A stretch of DNA of 64,000 nucleotides from Verrucomicrobiaceae bacterium (GTDB lineage: Bacteria > Verrucomicrobiota > Verrucomicrobiia > Verrucomicrobiales > Verrucomicrobiaceae). The DNA is taken from contig JAIXOU010000110.1 of assembly GCA_027486585.1 (NCBI GenBank), forward strand, positions 1-64,000, written 5' to 3'. The notes below the pieces were generated by a model that saw only the letters and a list, made by a program, of their open reading frames with translations, was not told where the DNA came from and did no database searches. Positions 44,476-53,221 of this stretch are shown in pieces (position 1 is the first letter of the stretch; each line of letters opens with the position of its first letter). Made by a program: the position numbers and the translations under genes.

Positions 44476-45921
44476 ATGAATCCTGTTCTCCACGATCGTC
44501 TCCAGTTCAATACGCGTCGCCAGTTCATCACTGGGGCAGGGCAGTTCAGTCTCGGTGCCATCGCCATGCAGGCGATGCAGGCCGAGGCTGCGACTAAATC
44601 TGACAATCCGCTCGCTCCCAAGCACCCACTGACAGCAGCCAAGGCAAAGCGTGTGATCTATCTGCACATGTCCGGTGCCCCGCCGCACTTGGATCTTTTT
44701 GATTATAAGCCTGAGCTAGTAAAGCGGAACGGACAGGACTGTCCCGATAGCGTGTTAAAGGGGCGCAAATTTGCCTTCACCACCGGTGTGCCAAAACTCA
44801 TGGGCACGCCACGTACCTTCAAGCAATACGGTAAGGCAGGCATGTGGATGAGTGATGCCTGCCCAAACTTTCATGGCATCGCGGATGACATCACCATGGT
44901 GCGCTCCATGTACACGGATCAGTTCAATCACGCGCCTGCCGAGCTGCTGCTTTTCACTGGGCACATTCGCCAAGGTCGCCCATCCATGGGCTCGTGGGCC
45001 ACGTATGGTCTTGGCACGGAAAACCAGGATCTTCCTGGATTTGTCGCGCTCATTTCCAGTGGCACACAGCCGAGTGGTGGTCAGGCTTGCTGGGGCAGTG
45101 GATTCATTCCTAGCGTGTATCAGGGCGTGCAATGCCGCAGTAAAGGTGACCCCGTTTTGTATGCCAATAATCCAGCGGGCATGAGCCGTGATCTGCGTCG
45201 CAAAACATTAGATGCGCTCAAAGAGATCAATGAAATCCAAGCTGCTGAACTTGGCAATCCAGAGACTGTCACGCGTATCTCTCAGTATGAGCTTGCCTTC
45301 CGTATGCAGACGAGTGTTCCGGATGTCATGGATATCTCCAAGGAACCCGCCAAAGTGCTCGAAGACTATGGCGCTAAGCCCGGCGAATCCAGCTTTGCTA
45401 ATAACTGCCTGTTAGCGCGCCGACTCATTGAGCAGGGCGTGCGCTTTGTGAATCTTTTTGACTGGGGCTGGGACTTTCACGGTACCTCTGCTGACAATGG
45501 GATCACGGATGGTTTAACCAAAAAAATGGCCTCAACAGACAAGCCTGTCGCCGCACTTATCAAAGACCTTAAGCAGCGCGGATTGCTTGAAGATACCCTT
45601 GTCATCTGGGGTGGCGAGTTTGGCCGCACGCCTTTCCGTGAAGGTCGCACAGCCGCTAGCAAGATTCTAGGGCGGGATCACTACCCCGATTGCTACACAC
45701 TCTTCATGGCAGGCGGTGGCGTGAAATCTGGATACGACTACGGCAGCACGGATGAACTAGGCTTTCACATCGCTGAAAATAAAGTCCACGTTCATGACTT
45801 CCAAGCCACCATCATGCACCTGCTCGGCTTTGACCATGAACGTCTCACCTATCGCTTTCAGGGCCGTAATTACCGACTCACTGACATCCACGGTCATGTG
45901 GTGAAAGAGCTTTGTGCATAA
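44476..45921 (+). CDS. DUF1501 protein (sulfatase/alkaline-phosphatase-fold, exported)
   Basis: A 481-aa DUF1501 protein, a family strongly expanded in Planctomycetes and Verrucomicrobia. The N-terminus has RRQFITGAGQF, a Tat-type signal, then AKRVIYLHMSGAPPHLDLFDYKP. The later region VIWGGEFGRTPF and the GRDHYPDC block carry the conserved His/Asp of the fold. Its function is not established, although it often accompanies cytochrome or DUF1549/DUF1553 proteins, which are absent here. It is 9 bp after the ORF6N stop. The amidohydrolase gene follows 11 bp after its stop and is probably in the same transcript. Confidence 0.9.
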   Translation: MNPVLHDRLQFNTRRQFITGAGQFSLGAIAMQAMQAEAATKSDNPLAPKHPLTAAKAKRVIYLHMSGAPPHLDLFDYKPELVKRNGQDCPDSVLKGRKFAFTTGVPKLMGTPRTFKQYGKAGMWMSDACPNFHGIADDITMVRSMYTDQFNHAPAELLLFTGHIRQGRPSMGSWATYGLGTENQDLPGFVALISSGTQPSGGQACWGSGFIPSVYQGVQCRSKGDPVLYANNPAGMSRDLRRKTLDALKEINEIQAAELGNPETVTRISQYELAFRMQTSVPDVMDISKEPAKVLEDYGAKPGESSFANNCLLARRLIEQGVRFVNLFDWGWDFHGTSADNGITDGLTKKMASTDKPVAALIKDLKQRGLLEDTLVIWGGEFGRTPFREGRTAASKILGRDHYPDCYTLFMAGGGVKSGYDYGSTDELGFHIAENKVHVHDFQATIMHLLGFDHERLTYRFQGRNYRLTDIHGHVVKELCA

Positions 45922-45932
45922 ATTTCGGGGAT

Positions 45933-46895
45933 ATGAACCGTCGTCACTTTCTACAGACCTCTGTTGGGGCTGCGCTCTCTTCTTGCTCGGACGTGAGTAG
46001 GCCAGATTCGCTGATCATAGATACCCATCAGCATCTTTGGGATCGGAGCGTGCTTAATCCGCCCTGGGTGGCGGGGGCTCCGGAAGTTTTGAATCATGAC
46101 TTTGTAACTGCAGACTATTTGAAGGCAACGGTTGGCCTGAATATCAAAGCAATTTACATGGAGGTCGATGTGGCCCCAGAGGATCATATCAGAGAAGCTG
46201 ATGCTTTGGTCGCTCAGTGTCTTTCTGGAAAGACACCCACCATCGCTGCGACTATCGGAGGGCGACCTGCCTCAGCCGATTTTGAGAGTTATGTGAAGCG
46301 ATATGCCGGCAATGATCGGGTTAAAGGTCTGCGGCAGGTGTTGCATGGGGCCAGCACACCTCCGGGATTTTGTTTGAGTAAGGAGTTCGTTCAGGGGGTG
46401 CAAGTGCTCGGAGATAACGGTTTCAATTTCGAGATGACGATGCGTCCGACTGAACTTTTGGATGGTGTGAAGCTGATTCAGCAATGCCCTGAAACGCGTT
46501 TTGTCCTAGATCATTGCGGGAATGGAGATCCGAAAGCCTTTAATTCAAAGCTGGGTCCTGATTTGAAACCAAGTTGCACAGCAGATGAATGGAAGCGCGG
46601 TATAGATGCTGTCGCTGCGCAGCCAGGGGTGATGTGTAAAATCAGTGGCATCGCTGCTTTTGTCCCACCAGGGAAATGGCAGGCAGAAGATCTTGCTCCT
46701 GTTGTGAATCACTGTCTGGATGCTTTTGGGCCGGATCAAGTTTTCTTTGGAGGCGACTGGCCTGTTTGTCTGCTCGGTGGCCCTTTGCTCAGCTGGGTGA
46801 CGGCGCTGAAGCAGATTGTTTCCTCACGCCCAATCAACGATCAACAAAAGCTTTGGTCCGAGAATGCGATTCGTTTTTATGATCTTAAAGTGTGA
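45933..46895 (+). CDS. Exported amidohydrolase-2 family (lactonase-like) protein
   Basis: A 320-aa TIM-barrel metal-dependent hydrolase. A Tat-type signal (MNRRHFLQTSVGAAL) precedes the first metal motif IIDTHQHLWD. Later family blocks are FVLDHCGNGDP and FFGGDWPVC. Relatives include L-fuconolactone and other sugar-lactone hydrolases. The frame opens at 45912 and overlaps the DUF1501 gene; ATG 45933 follows a GGGG stretch and starts at the Tat motif. It likely acts with the DUF1501 protein on a sugar-related substrate in the periplasm; this is inference. Confidence 0.88.
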   Translation: MNRRHFLQTSVGAALSSCSDVSRPDSLIIDTHQHLWDRSVLNPPWVAGAPEVLNHDFVTADYLKATVGLNIKAIYMEVDVAPEDHIREADALVAQCLSGKTPTIAATIGGRPASADFESYVKRYAGNDRVKGLRQVLHGASTPPGFCLSKEFVQGVQVLGDNGFNFEMTMRPTELLDGVKLIQQCPETRFVLDHCGNGDPKAFNSKLGPDLKPSCTADEWKRGIDAVAAQPGVMCKISGIAAFVPPGKWQAEDLAPVVNHCLDAFGPDQVFFGGDWPVCLLGGPLLSWVTALKQIVSSRPINDQQKLWSENAIRFYDLKV

Positions 46896-46947
46896 GGAAG
46901 TTTGGATTGGAACTTGATTCTTTTCGTCGCACTCGTTCTCTCCAATC

Positions 46948-47877
46948 ATGACTGTGAGTTCGTCTGATTCAAACTCGACGACGCGCCGAAATTGGCTGCG
47001 TGCTTGCATGGCTATGATGCCAAGTGCGCTCGGTGGCTGCACGGGGCCTGTGGGTTCATCTCTTGCTGGGGGATCGGCTAGAAAGGCGCGGGCGCAGTGG
47101 GAGTTTCAGCACTACTTTTTGGCTTCGGGTGCGCGTTTCCGTTATCATCCCTATGGTGGTCAGGGGCGAGCATGGACGAAGGAGATGCAGCGTTTTTATG
47201 AAGCGCATCGCTACGATTCAAGGGTTGGTTATGTGGTGAAAAATTTACACACGGGTGTCTATCATGCCTTATTTCAGGCTGATCGACTCTTCATGGGAGG
47301 CTCCATGCCAAAGCCGATGATCGCTGCCATGCTGCTGGAAAAACGCGGTGGAGCACTCAGTTATGAGGAGTTCATGCATGCAGTAATGGTCTGTGATAAA
47401 AGCGTGAACTCCTCATGGATGGCGTTGCAAGCTCGACTTACGGGCACTGATGAGGCTGCGTTTGATGCCAAGTATCATCTGCCGACTTCACATGTGTTGG
47501 CCAATCAACTTTCACCGCGCTTTGTCGCAGAGTTTTATGAGCGCTGTGTCAATTACCGGTTTGATCATGGTGGCGAGTTCTTGTTAGAGGCCATGAGGCG
47601 TGATCAATATGGATTTGGCCGTCTATTCCTGCCGCGCACTGTTAGTTATGTGGGTGGGAAAACAGGCAACTGCGGCGAGTGGGATCACGAGTCTCTATTC
47701 TTCTATCATGGCAACGTGCCTTACTCGATTGTCGTCTTCACAAGTGGTGATTTCTCTCCTGGTAAAATGAACTGGCCCATCGCTGCATTGATCGGTGGAC
47801 TGTTCCGCGATTATGTGGCGGTGTCGCCTAGCCGTACGATTTTGGAGGAGGTGCGTCCTGCGATCCGGTCCAGTTAA
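46948..47877 (+). CDS. Exported beta-lactamase-fold serine hydrolase, probable lipoprotein
   Basis: A 309-aa protein with RRNWLRACM (Tat-like) and a lipobox-like LGGC at C31. It shows the serine penicillin-recognising enzyme motifs: SxxK is S119-M-P-K122 (FMGGSMPKPM), SxN is SVNSS, and KTG is GGKTGNCG. The region that would hold a class A deacylating Glu is not obvious, so it may be an esterase, a penicillin-binding protein or an inactive relative rather than a resistance enzyme. It follows the amidohydrolase gene by 52 bp. Confidence 0.78.
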   Translation: MTVSSSDSNSTTRRNWLRACMAMMPSALGGCTGPVGSSLAGGSARKARAQWEFQHYFLASGARFRYHPYGGQGRAWTKEMQRFYEAHRYDSRVGYVVKNLHTGVYHALFQADRLFMGGSMPKPMIAAMLLEKRGGALSYEEFMHAVMVCDKSVNSSWMALQARLTGTDEAAFDAKYHLPTSHVLANQLSPRFVAEFYERCVNYRFDHGGEFLLEAMRRDQYGFGRLFLPRTVSYVGGKTGNCGEWDHESLFFYHGNVPYSIVVFTSGDFSPGKMNWPIAALIGGLFRDYVAVSPSRTILEEVRPAIRSS

Positions 47878-47938
47878 AATTGCATGACAAAGCTGTCATT
47901 AAAGTTGTGCTTACTCTGTTGTGTCGCATCCTTCTTCT

Positions 47939-48394
47939 ATGAAATCATCTTCTATTCTTTTGTCCTTATGTCTGCTCTTTCTTGTGGGTTGTTCTGAAGG
48001 GTTCCACCCGCAATCTTTGATGACCAAGGTATTGATCCTGCCGGCCAGTGAATTTGGACCTGAGACCATGAGCGCTTCGTTGTTAGGCGCTGGTAGCCAA
48101 AGCGATTCCGTCGTGGTTCATTATGGATTGTCGCAGCGCTATCTGACTGAGAAGTATCCAGCCCATCGTTACGCGAGTGTGGTGCCAGCAATCAAACATC
48201 TGAATCAGAGCATCAAAACGATGCCCCATGATGCGGCCAACTCAGGGCTTTACACTAGATTGGTCGCTACACGCTCTCGTTTGATGGAATTCTATAATAC
48301 ACGTCGGGTGGCCTTTAATTCAGTGCCGCCTTTTGTTGGGCGTGGTTTCATGGCGCGTCAGGCATTGATGCCTGCGCTCGGGACGACCCGATGA
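47939..48394 (+). CDS. Small lipoprotein of unknown function
   Basis: A 151-aa protein with a lipoprotein signal MKSSSILLSLCLLFLVGCSE (lipobox LVGC). The mature part has no recognised domain; it is mildly basic and helical at the end (SRLMEFYNTRRVAFN). The frame opens at 47921, but ATG 47939 starts the signal. Its last 37 bp overlap the end of the convergent 5-formyl-THF cycloligase gene. Confidence 0.75.
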   Translation: MKSSSILLSLCLLFLVGCSEGFHPQSLMTKVLILPASEFGPETMSASLLGAGSQSDSVVVHYGLSQRYLTEKYPAHRYASVVPAIKHLNQSIKTMPHDAANSGLYTRLVATRSRLMEFYNTRRVAFNSVPPFVGRGFMARQALMPALGTTR

Positions 48395-48969
48395 GTGCCC
48401 ATCTCAGTGATTATTTCCTGCACGTGGATGTCGTGCTGCTCTGTCGGGATTTCTGGCAGTATTTGCAGGTGAAAGGCCACTCCAATGAGCCTCGCGTGTA
48501 TCTCTGGGTCGGAAAGCAGGCGGTCGTAATAACCGCCGCCGCGTCCCATACGTGCACCAGAAGTTTCATCAAAAGCGAGTCCTGGCACGAGAATCATATC
48601 CAGTTGGCCGATGGGGATGGTCTGATCTCCAAGAGGCTCCCAGACACCGAGATGGCCACGTTTTAAGTCTGCTTCATTCTGGACGATGACGGGCTGCAAT
48701 TGTGTCCCTGAAATGGTAAAGAGTGCCGTTTTCCAACCAAGCGTCTGTAGCCAGGGTAGAAAAACGGAGATAAGATCAGGCTCACTGCGTAAGCCTCCGA
48801 AGAGGGCGATGACGCCAGGCTTTTGCCACAAATCTTTTCTGGATTGTAAATGGGTCACGAGCTGGATCGACCACGAATGAAGTGCGGCTTCGGGTGTCTC
48901 GCGCAAGCGTGACCGCATGAAACTTCTAAGGCTCTTCTTGGTCCATTCTGTGCGTGTTTCGGGCATCAT
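48358..48969 (-). CDS. 5-formyltetrahydrofolate cyclo-ligase
   Basis: A 203-aa enzyme that converts 5-formyl-THF with ATP to 5,10-methenyl-THF. The ATP/substrate block GARMGRGGGYYDRLL and the DMILVPGLAFDETS segment are typical, as is the N-terminal K-R-R-x helix region (KKSLRSFMRSRLRETPE). Known as ygfA or fthC in other bacteria. Gene ends overlap convergently with the small lipoprotein gene (37 bp). Two ATGs (48969, 48966) are possible. Confidence 0.92.
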   Translation of the reverse strand: MMPETRTEWTKKSLRSFMRSRLRETPEAALHSWSIQLVTHLQSRKDLWQKPGVIALFGGLRSEPDLISVFLPWLQTLGWKTALFTISGTQLQPVIVQNEADLKRGHLGVWEPLGDQTIPIGQLDMILVPGLAFDETSGARMGRGGGYYDRLLSDPEIHARLIGVAFHLQILPEIPTEQHDIHVQEIITEMGTHRVVPSAGINA

Positions 48970-49083
48970 CAGGCGCTCAATTTGGCTTCTGAAGTCAGAG
49001 CTGCCAAGCGTAATGAAGGAAAAACAGTGTTGTCATAAGCATCACAGGCCCTTAGCATTCAGCCGTATTGGGAAATCGCGATA

Positions 49084-50061
49084 ATGATTCATGATGCTGC
49101 ACCGGACCACGGAGGGCCTGCTTTAATAAGCCGCCCTGGCAGGATGCGCATCCCCTTTAGTCGTGGTACGAACCATGAAAATCATGTGGGGCTCCTTCCG
49201 ACAGAAGGCTGGCGTAAGCGTAATTTGCAATTCATCGGGGATATTCTGATCCCCACGATCCTAGCTCCGCGAAAGCCAAAGCGGGAGATTGATGGTGTGC
49301 CTTTGGCGCAGTCTGATCAGATCGGCGTCACTTGGCTGGGTCACGCTGGCTTTTTCGGACAAATAGCAGGAGTGAATTTGATCATCGATCCTAACTGGGC
49401 GCTCTGGCATGGCCCAGTGAAGCGCATCCGCCATCCCAGTCTATGGGCCAGTGACTTACCTCCGCTTGATTTGGTTCTCATCACTCATGCGCACTTTGAT
49501 CATTTGCACTTGCCTAGCTTGCGCAGGATCGCACGCGGACAGCCGATCATTGTTCCTCAAGGTGTCGGCAGTGTTGTGAAACGCTGTGGCTTTGGCCAAA
49601 TCGTCGAGTTAGAGACTTGGGGGCAGGCTCAATTTAAAGATCTGAAAATCACACTGACGCCAGCTCGTCATTGGGGCGCACGCATGATTCATGACACCCA
49701 TCGCGGTTTCGGTGGTTATTTGATCGAAGGTCCTGAACGCACACTATTCCACTGTGGAGATAGTTCGATGTTTGAGGGTTTTCAGGAAATAGGGCAGCGT
49801 GCTCGGATCGATGTAGCTCTGATGCCTATCGGTGCCTATGATGCACCCAGTGGTCGGCCAGTTCACATGAATCCTGAAGAGGCACTGGATGCCTTTGCTA
49901 TGCTCGGTGCTGAGTACATGATTCCGATGCATCATGACACGTTTCCCCTTGGCAGTGAGCCGATTCATGAGCCTGCTGAAAGATTAGCCTATGAGGCAGC
50001 TCAGCGTCATCTTGAAGAGCGTGTCCGTATCTTGCATGAAGGTGAAACAGCGCTGTTTTAG
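49084..50061 (+). CDS. Metallo-beta-lactamase-fold hydrolase (NAPE-PLD/UlaG-like)
   Basis: A 325-aa cytosolic metal hydrolase. The HxHxDH motif is in LITHAHFDHLHLPSL, with further ligands in RHWGARMIHD and FHCGDSSMF, and MHHDTFPLG near the end. NAPE-PLD-like members hydrolyse phosphodiesters; UlaG is a lactonase. The substrate is unknown. The N-terminal region is short (about 75 residues) before the motif core. The sugar-isomerase-like gene starts 16 bp after its stop, so they are probably co-transcribed. Confidence 0.88.
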   Translation: MIHDAAPDHGGPALISRPGRMRIPFSRGTNHENHVGLLPTEGWRKRNLQFIGDILIPTILAPRKPKREIDGVPLAQSDQIGVTWLGHAGFFGQIAGVNLIIDPNWALWHGPVKRIRHPSLWASDLPPLDLVLITHAHFDHLHLPSLRRIARGQPIIVPQGVGSVVKRCGFGQIVELETWGQAQFKDLKITLTPARHWGARMIHDTHRGFGGYLIEGPERTLFHCGDSSMFEGFQEIGQRARIDVALMPIGAYDAPSGRPVHMNPEEALDAFAMLGAEYMIPMHHDTFPLGSEPIHEPAERLAYEAAQRHLEERVRILHEGETALF

Positions 50062-50077
50062 CGGCGTTTACTTCATC

Positions 50078-50977
50078 ATGCCCAATCGCCGCACTTTCCT
50101 CCATCAGGCCTCACTTTTCGCAGGTTCACTCGCACTCGCTCCGAGCGTGAAAGCCGCATCGAAGTCAGCCAACCCAATCTGCTTTTTCACCAAACATCTT
50201 CAAGGGCTGTCCTATGATGACATCGCCAGTCTGGGTGCTGAAATGGGTGTGAATGGCGTAGAATCTCCCATCCGTCCTAAAGGGCACATCGAGCCGGAGC
50301 AGATCGAGGTTGAGTTACCGAAGTATGTGGAAGCGCTCAAAAAGCAGGGTTTGGAGCTCACCATTCTGACCTCAGGCATCAATGAAGTTAGCAAGGAACA
50401 GCGAACCGAGGCCGTGCTTCGGACAGCAGCTCAATTGGGCGTGAAACGCTTCCGCATGCTGTATTACAAATATGATTTGAAGAAGCCAATCTGGGAGCAA
50501 GTTCAGGAACTGCGTCCAAGGATCAAAGATCTGGTCCAACTCTGCCAAGAGATCGGCATTCAACCACTGGTGCAAAATCACAGTGGAAAAGACTATGTCG
50601 CAGCCCCCATCTGGGACATCTACTCCATCATGCGGGAATATACACCTGCTCAATTGTCCTTCTGTTATGACATCTATCACGCCACGGTTGAGGGTGGCTC
50701 TCAGTGGCCTCTCAGTGCGGCCTTGACGGCAGATCATTGGGGAGCCGTTTATTTCAAAGACTTCAAGTGGGAAGGCCGGAAAGCGGAAGGTTGTCCACTC
50801 GGCCAAGGGCAGGTGAGTCCTGACTTTGTGAAGCTGGTGAAGGAGCGTGGTTTCGCAGGCCCCATCTCACTGCATGTCGAGTATCTGAAGGGTGATCCTA
50901 AATCAGCCGACGTTCTCAAAGAGTTCCGTGAAGCCCATGTTCGCGACCTGAAAGTGCTCAAGGAATGGTTGGCGTAG
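50078..50977 (+). CDS. Exported sugar phosphate isomerase/epimerase-like TIM-barrel protein
   Basis: A 299-aa AP_endonuc_2 family protein with a Tat-type signal (MPNRRTFLHQASLFAGSLAL). It has TIM-barrel signatures: ESPIRPKGHIEPEQIEVELPK (N-terminal Glu region), LVQNHSGKDY and YDIYHATVEGG. A final metal-ligand segment is ISLHVEYLKGD. It probably acts on sugar substrates such as inositol or hydroxypyruvate. The frame opens at 49991, inside the MBL gene, so ATG 50078 is chosen. It overlaps the convergent AraC-type regulator gene by 20 bp. Confidence 0.88.
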   Translation: MPNRRTFLHQASLFAGSLALAPSVKAASKSANPICFFTKHLQGLSYDDIASLGAEMGVNGVESPIRPKGHIEPEQIEVELPKYVEALKKQGLELTILTSGINEVSKEQRTEAVLRTAAQLGVKRFRMLYYKYDLKKPIWEQVQELRPRIKDLVQLCQEIGIQPLVQNHSGKDYVAAPIWDIYSIMREYTPAQLSFCYDIYHATVEGGSQWPLSAALTADHWGAVYFKDFKWEGRKAEGCPLGQGQVSPDFVKLVKERGFAGPISLHVEYLKGDPKSADVLKEFREAHVRDLKVLKEWLA

Positions 50978-51791
50978 ATTTGCCTGCGTGATGCATTTGG
51001 CTCTGACGATAGGCGGTCGGAGTCATGCCTGTGCGCTTTCGGAAGTGCTGTGTGAAAGCACTCTGATCAATGAATCCACAGCTCCTTGCGATCTCGGAGA
51101 CAGATGCCGTCGAGTTCTCAAGCAGACGTGCTGCAGAAAGCACGCGAGTCTTGAGGAGAAATTCCTGCGGAGTCACCGCAAAAGCAGTCTGGAATCGCCT
51201 CTGGAGTTGGCGCACCGACTGCCCACAGGCCGTCGCGATCTCCTCAATGAGCAGCGGTTTGCTGTAATCGCGCCGCATGATTTCCACCGCTTGAGCCACC
51301 GTTTGAAACACCGGTAACTGGCGTTCGCTAGCATCCGGCCTGCGTAAAAGCCCCATCACTCCTTTTGGCCGGCCATTGAGGGCAAGGATCGGCAGCTTGG
51401 TCACCAGGAACCAGTCCGGCATCCCTTGACGATCCCACCAGAGTTCGATCCGCTCAATCAGCTTGGCCTGGCCGTTGAGTAGGTGTTTGTCGTCATCGAC
51501 ATAAGCCTGCGCCATGCTGCCAGGATTCAGATCAAAGTCAGTCCGTCCGATGATCTCCGCGTCATCCTTCATCTGGTAGCGATTCAGCAGGCCATGGCTT
51601 GCAAACATGAGGTGCCCCTCGGCGTCTTTGGCAAAGAAATAGACGCCAGGGATGTGGTCGAATAATCGTTGAGAAAGCAGGGTCGGCTCCAGTGTGGCAA
51701 ACCATTCTGTGCGTTGAGCGCGCCAGCGAGCGATCTCGGCCTTCGTTCTTTGAGGCCGTTCGCGGGGACGTAGCAGAGTCGTATTTCGCAT
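50958..51791 (-). CDS. PAS-domain AraC family transcriptional regulator
   Basis: A 277-aa regulator. A PAS-like sensor domain is at about residues 40-150 (DHIPGVYFFAKDAEGHLMFA, IGRTDFDLNPGS), and a C-terminal AraC helix-turn-helix pair follows (ACGQSVRQLQRRFQTAFAV, ARSCGFIDQSAFTQHFRKR). In verrucomicrobia such regulators are often linked to sugar or envelope genes, but the target is unknown. It is convergent with the sugar isomerase gene and divergent from bioD. The frame opens at 51887; ATG 51791 is used because it starts near the family N-terminus and clears bioD. Confidence 0.9.
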   Translation of the reverse strand: MRNTTLLRPRERPQRTKAEIARWRAQRTEWFATLEPTLLSQRLFDHIPGVYFFAKDAEGHLMFASHGLLNRYQMKDDAEIIGRTDFDLNPGSMAQAYVDDDKHLLNGQAKLIERIELWWDRQGMPDWFLVTKLPILALNGRPKGVMGLLRRPDASERQLPVFQTVAQAVEIMRRDYSKPLLIEEIATACGQSVRQLQRRFQTAFAVTPQEFLLKTRVLSAARLLENSTASVSEIARSCGFIDQSAFTQHFRKRTGMTPTAYRQSQMHHAGKSTPTIP

Positions 51792-51881
51792 AGAGACACT
51801 AACATGATCTAAACTGGATCGAGTGCAATCACTGCCTCTAGTCTTGACCGCAGGCCTTTTGCCCGCTTTGACTGGGATGAC

Positions 51882-52514
51882 ATGCACTATTTCATTACTG
51901 GTACCGATACAGACGCAGGGAAAACCTATGTCACTTGTCTGCTAATTGAGGCACTTCGCCTCGCGGGGAACGATGCTGTGGGGTTTAAACCTTTTGCTTG
52001 TGGGGATCGGCGTGATCCCCTGGCGATCCAGCAGGCCAGTGGCGGGGTTTTGACAGTGGAGGAGATCAATCCCGTTTTTCTAAAGGTTCCCGCTTCACCT
52101 TTTGCGGCTGCTTTATTGGAAAACACGACGGTCGATCCTGAAATAGCTCGTCAAGGTTTTTACAATCTCACGGCAAAGCACAGTCATGTGATTGTCGAAG
52201 GTGCAGGTGGCTGGGAGGTTCCATTGACCGGGAAAGAGACCATGGCCGATTTTGCTGCTACACTCGGTCTGCCAATCATTGTCGTCGTGAATAACAAATT
52301 AGGCTGCCTCAATCATACACTGCTAACGGTGAAAAACATTCAGTCGCGTGGTCTTATCTGTGCGGGTATCATCCTCAATTATGCGCATGATGAGCGGGAT
52401 GCAGCCAGCATTTCTAACCGCATGGTGCTACAGCAGTATCTGGATGTGCCTGTGCTTGGTGAAGTCATGCATGGGGAAACACAGATCGACTGGCCAGACG
52501 CTCTGTCTCTGTAA
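51882..52514 (+). CDS. bioD: Dethiobiotin synthase
   Basis: A 210-aa ATP-dependent carboxylase that forms the ureido ring of dethiobiotin from diaminopelargonate and CO2. The P-loop GTDTDAGKTYVT (residues 7-18) is intact, as are KPFACGDRRD and the VEGAGGWEVPL block; VVNNKLGCLNHTLLT is the later nucleotide/base block. Other biotin genes are not in the window. It starts 90 bp from the regulator start, so the divergent region likely contains both promoters. Confidence 0.95.
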   Translation: MHYFITGTDTDAGKTYVTCLLIEALRLAGNDAVGFKPFACGDRRDPLAIQQASGGVLTVEEINPVFLKVPASPFAAALLENTTVDPEIARQGFYNLTAKHSHVIVEGAGGWEVPLTGKETMADFAATLGLPIIVVVNNKLGCLNHTLLTVKNIQSRGLICAGIILNYAHDERDAASISNRMVLQQYLDVPVLGEVMHGETQIDWPDALSL

Positions 52515-52610
52515 AAAACCGGCGATCATCAAAATTGATCTTGTTATTCTCGGTGCTTTTTGGTGGAATTTAGACGTCGGATAACCAACCCCGACAATCC
52601 GCCCCCAACT

Positions 52611-53144
52611 ATGAAACCGTATCTTAATCGTATCGGAGTTCGTTTGGCGTTCATCCTTGTGATGGGCGCAGGTTCAGGAGCCGTTAGAGCAGCGGATAAC
52701 ATCGAGAATCTCTTTCAGATGGGCCGCGCGGCCTATTACAAAGGAGATCTGGAACAGGCACATCAGCTCCTCAGCATGGTCGAGCAGCAGGCACCCAAGC
52801 ATCAGGAAACGCGTATCCTACTCATGGATGTGCGCACAAAGCTGAAAGCCACCGGGAGCTCGCTGAAAAAGAAGTATGAAGGCGTCAAGATAACCAAGAT
52901 CGAATTCGCGGATGTCACCGTGGAGGAGGCTCTGGATGGACTGCGAGTGCTATCCAAAAACGCATCGCAGGGAAAAATAGTGCCTAATTTCATCGTCGCA
53001 GATCAGGCGCTGAAAACCAAAACACTGTCACTTTCCCTGACCGACATCCCATTGACGCAGGCCATTGATTATGTGGCTAGAATCGCAGGGGCAAAGGCTT
53101 CGTATGATCAACATGCGGTTGTCTTTGGGCCTGCTGGCGGTTAA
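52611..53144 (+). CDS. Exported TPR-like and STN-like protein
   Basis: A 177-aa protein. The signal peptide is about residues 1-27 (AFILVMGAGSGAVRA, cleavage near AA-DN). A short TPR-like helical part (FQMGRAAYYKGDLEQAHQLL) leads into a secretin/TonB short N-terminal (STN) like domain: IEFADVTVEEALDGLRVLSKN, then SLSLTDIPLTQAIDYVARIAG. It resembles the N-terminal part of type II/IV pilus secretin-associated proteins found in this phylum. It stands alone; no secretin gene follows. Confidence 0.75.
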   Translation: MKPYLNRIGVRLAFILVMGAGSGAVRAADNIENLFQMGRAAYYKGDLEQAHQLLSMVEQQAPKHQETRILLMDVRTKLKATGSSLKKKYEGVKITKIEFADVTVEEALDGLRVLSKNASQGKIVPNFIVADQALKTKTLSLSLTDIPLTQAIDYVARIAGAKASYDQHAVVFGPAGG

Positions 53145-53221
53145 GTAGATATTGCAGGATTGGACCTGAGATCCGTATCCGTCCTCGACAGCGGGCCGGA
53201 ATTCAGGTTCATTCTGCACCT

